DNA of 5,737 bases from Candidatus Poribacteria bacterium. Lineage in GTDB: Bacteria > Poribacteria > WGA-4E > DTYX01. The position numbers and the translations under genes were made by a program. The stretch covers positions 1 through 5,737 of the forward strand of contig DTYX01000751.1 in assembly GCA_012961655.1 (NCBI GenBank), written 5' to 3'. The notes under the pieces were generated by a model. That model saw only the letters and a program-made list of their open reading frames with translations, was not told the origin of the DNA and did not search any database. Positions 5,656 through 5,737 of this stretch are shown in pieces (position 1 is the first letter of the stretch; the number at the start of each line of letters is the position of its first letter).

Positions 5656-5676
5656 AAAAAAGGTATTCCATTTTTT
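5656..5676 (+). terminator. AT-rich intrinsic terminator candidate
   Basis: AAAAAAGG (5656-5663) can pair with CC plus TTTTTT (5668-5669 and 5671-5676) around a TATT loop, with one bulged A at 5670. The 3' arm itself supplies a six-base U-run. It lies 12 bases after the first stop codon of the propeller gene. The stem is weak because only two G-C pairs are present. Confidence 0.45.
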
Positions 5677-5689
5677 GCGATTTGAGAGA

Positions 5690-5714
5690 TTGTAGTAGCG
5701 CAATTCATTGCGCG
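5690..5714. repeat. TTGTAGTAGCGCAAT...ATTGCGC palindromic repeat
   Basis: GCGCAAT (5698-5704) and ATTGCGC (5707-5713) are perfect 7-bp inverted arms separated by TC. The element begins TTGTAGTAGC and aligns well with 4167-4190 (TTGTAGGAGC, AATTC, TGCGC shared). Its position after a gene and its second copy nearby mark it as a dispersed intergenic repeat; I recall similar sequences from poribacterial contigs. Confidence 0.6.
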
Positions 5715-5737
5715 TCAGTCCGGTACGAAGTGTTAGC

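Overview
The window most resembles a Candidatus Poribacteria-type genome, or a relative from the same environmental lineages. The strongest clue is the C-terminal tail of the last gene (NYPNPFNPETWIPY followed by a FlgD/Ig-like ending), a pattern I associate with secreted poribacterial proteins. It is supported by a secreted jelly-roll protein of a kind common there and by intergenic DNA full of dispersed palindromic repeats. The taxonomic call is an inference from recall and was not searched.

Left half (minus strand). Position 139-924 encodes glucosamine-6-phosphate deaminase (NagB) with an intact active site. Directly upstream, a 69-codon open frame without a convincing start (925-1134) ends in a TAA that touches the nagB ATG and carries its ribosome binding site; it looks like the tail of a truncated gene. 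A double-hairpin repeat (1163-1200) separates it from a 445-residue protein (1211-2548) that joins an N-terminal Nudix domain to an eIF-2B/ribose-1,5-bisphosphate-isomerase-like domain.

Centre (2549-3426). This 878-base divergent intergenic region has no convincing gene. It holds a cluster of dispersed repeats (G/C-tract palindrome, AACCACAAAG inverted repeat, four copies of a TTAGCCAC...ACAGAT repeat) and then about 240 bases packed with consecutive hairpins, ending in a 13-bp stem-loop followed by TGATTGAC. The latter resembles the right end and omega RNA region of an IS200/IS605-type TnpB element, but no TnpB gene is present. A possible promoter for the rightward genes follows.

Right half (plus strand). 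Two exported proteins lie 90 bases apart: a 238-residue protein with a carbohydrate-binding-like jelly-roll domain (3427-4143) and a 469-residue TolB-like beta-propeller with a C-terminal sorting-type domain (4234-5643). Related GCGC palindromes lie in the gap and after the second gene, where an AT-rich terminator is also visible. The pair plausibly acts at the cell surface. NagB would feed amino-sugar carbon into glycolysis, and the Nudix fusion may act in nucleotide or sugar-phosphate metabolism, but nothing in the sequence ties the left and right halves into one pathway.
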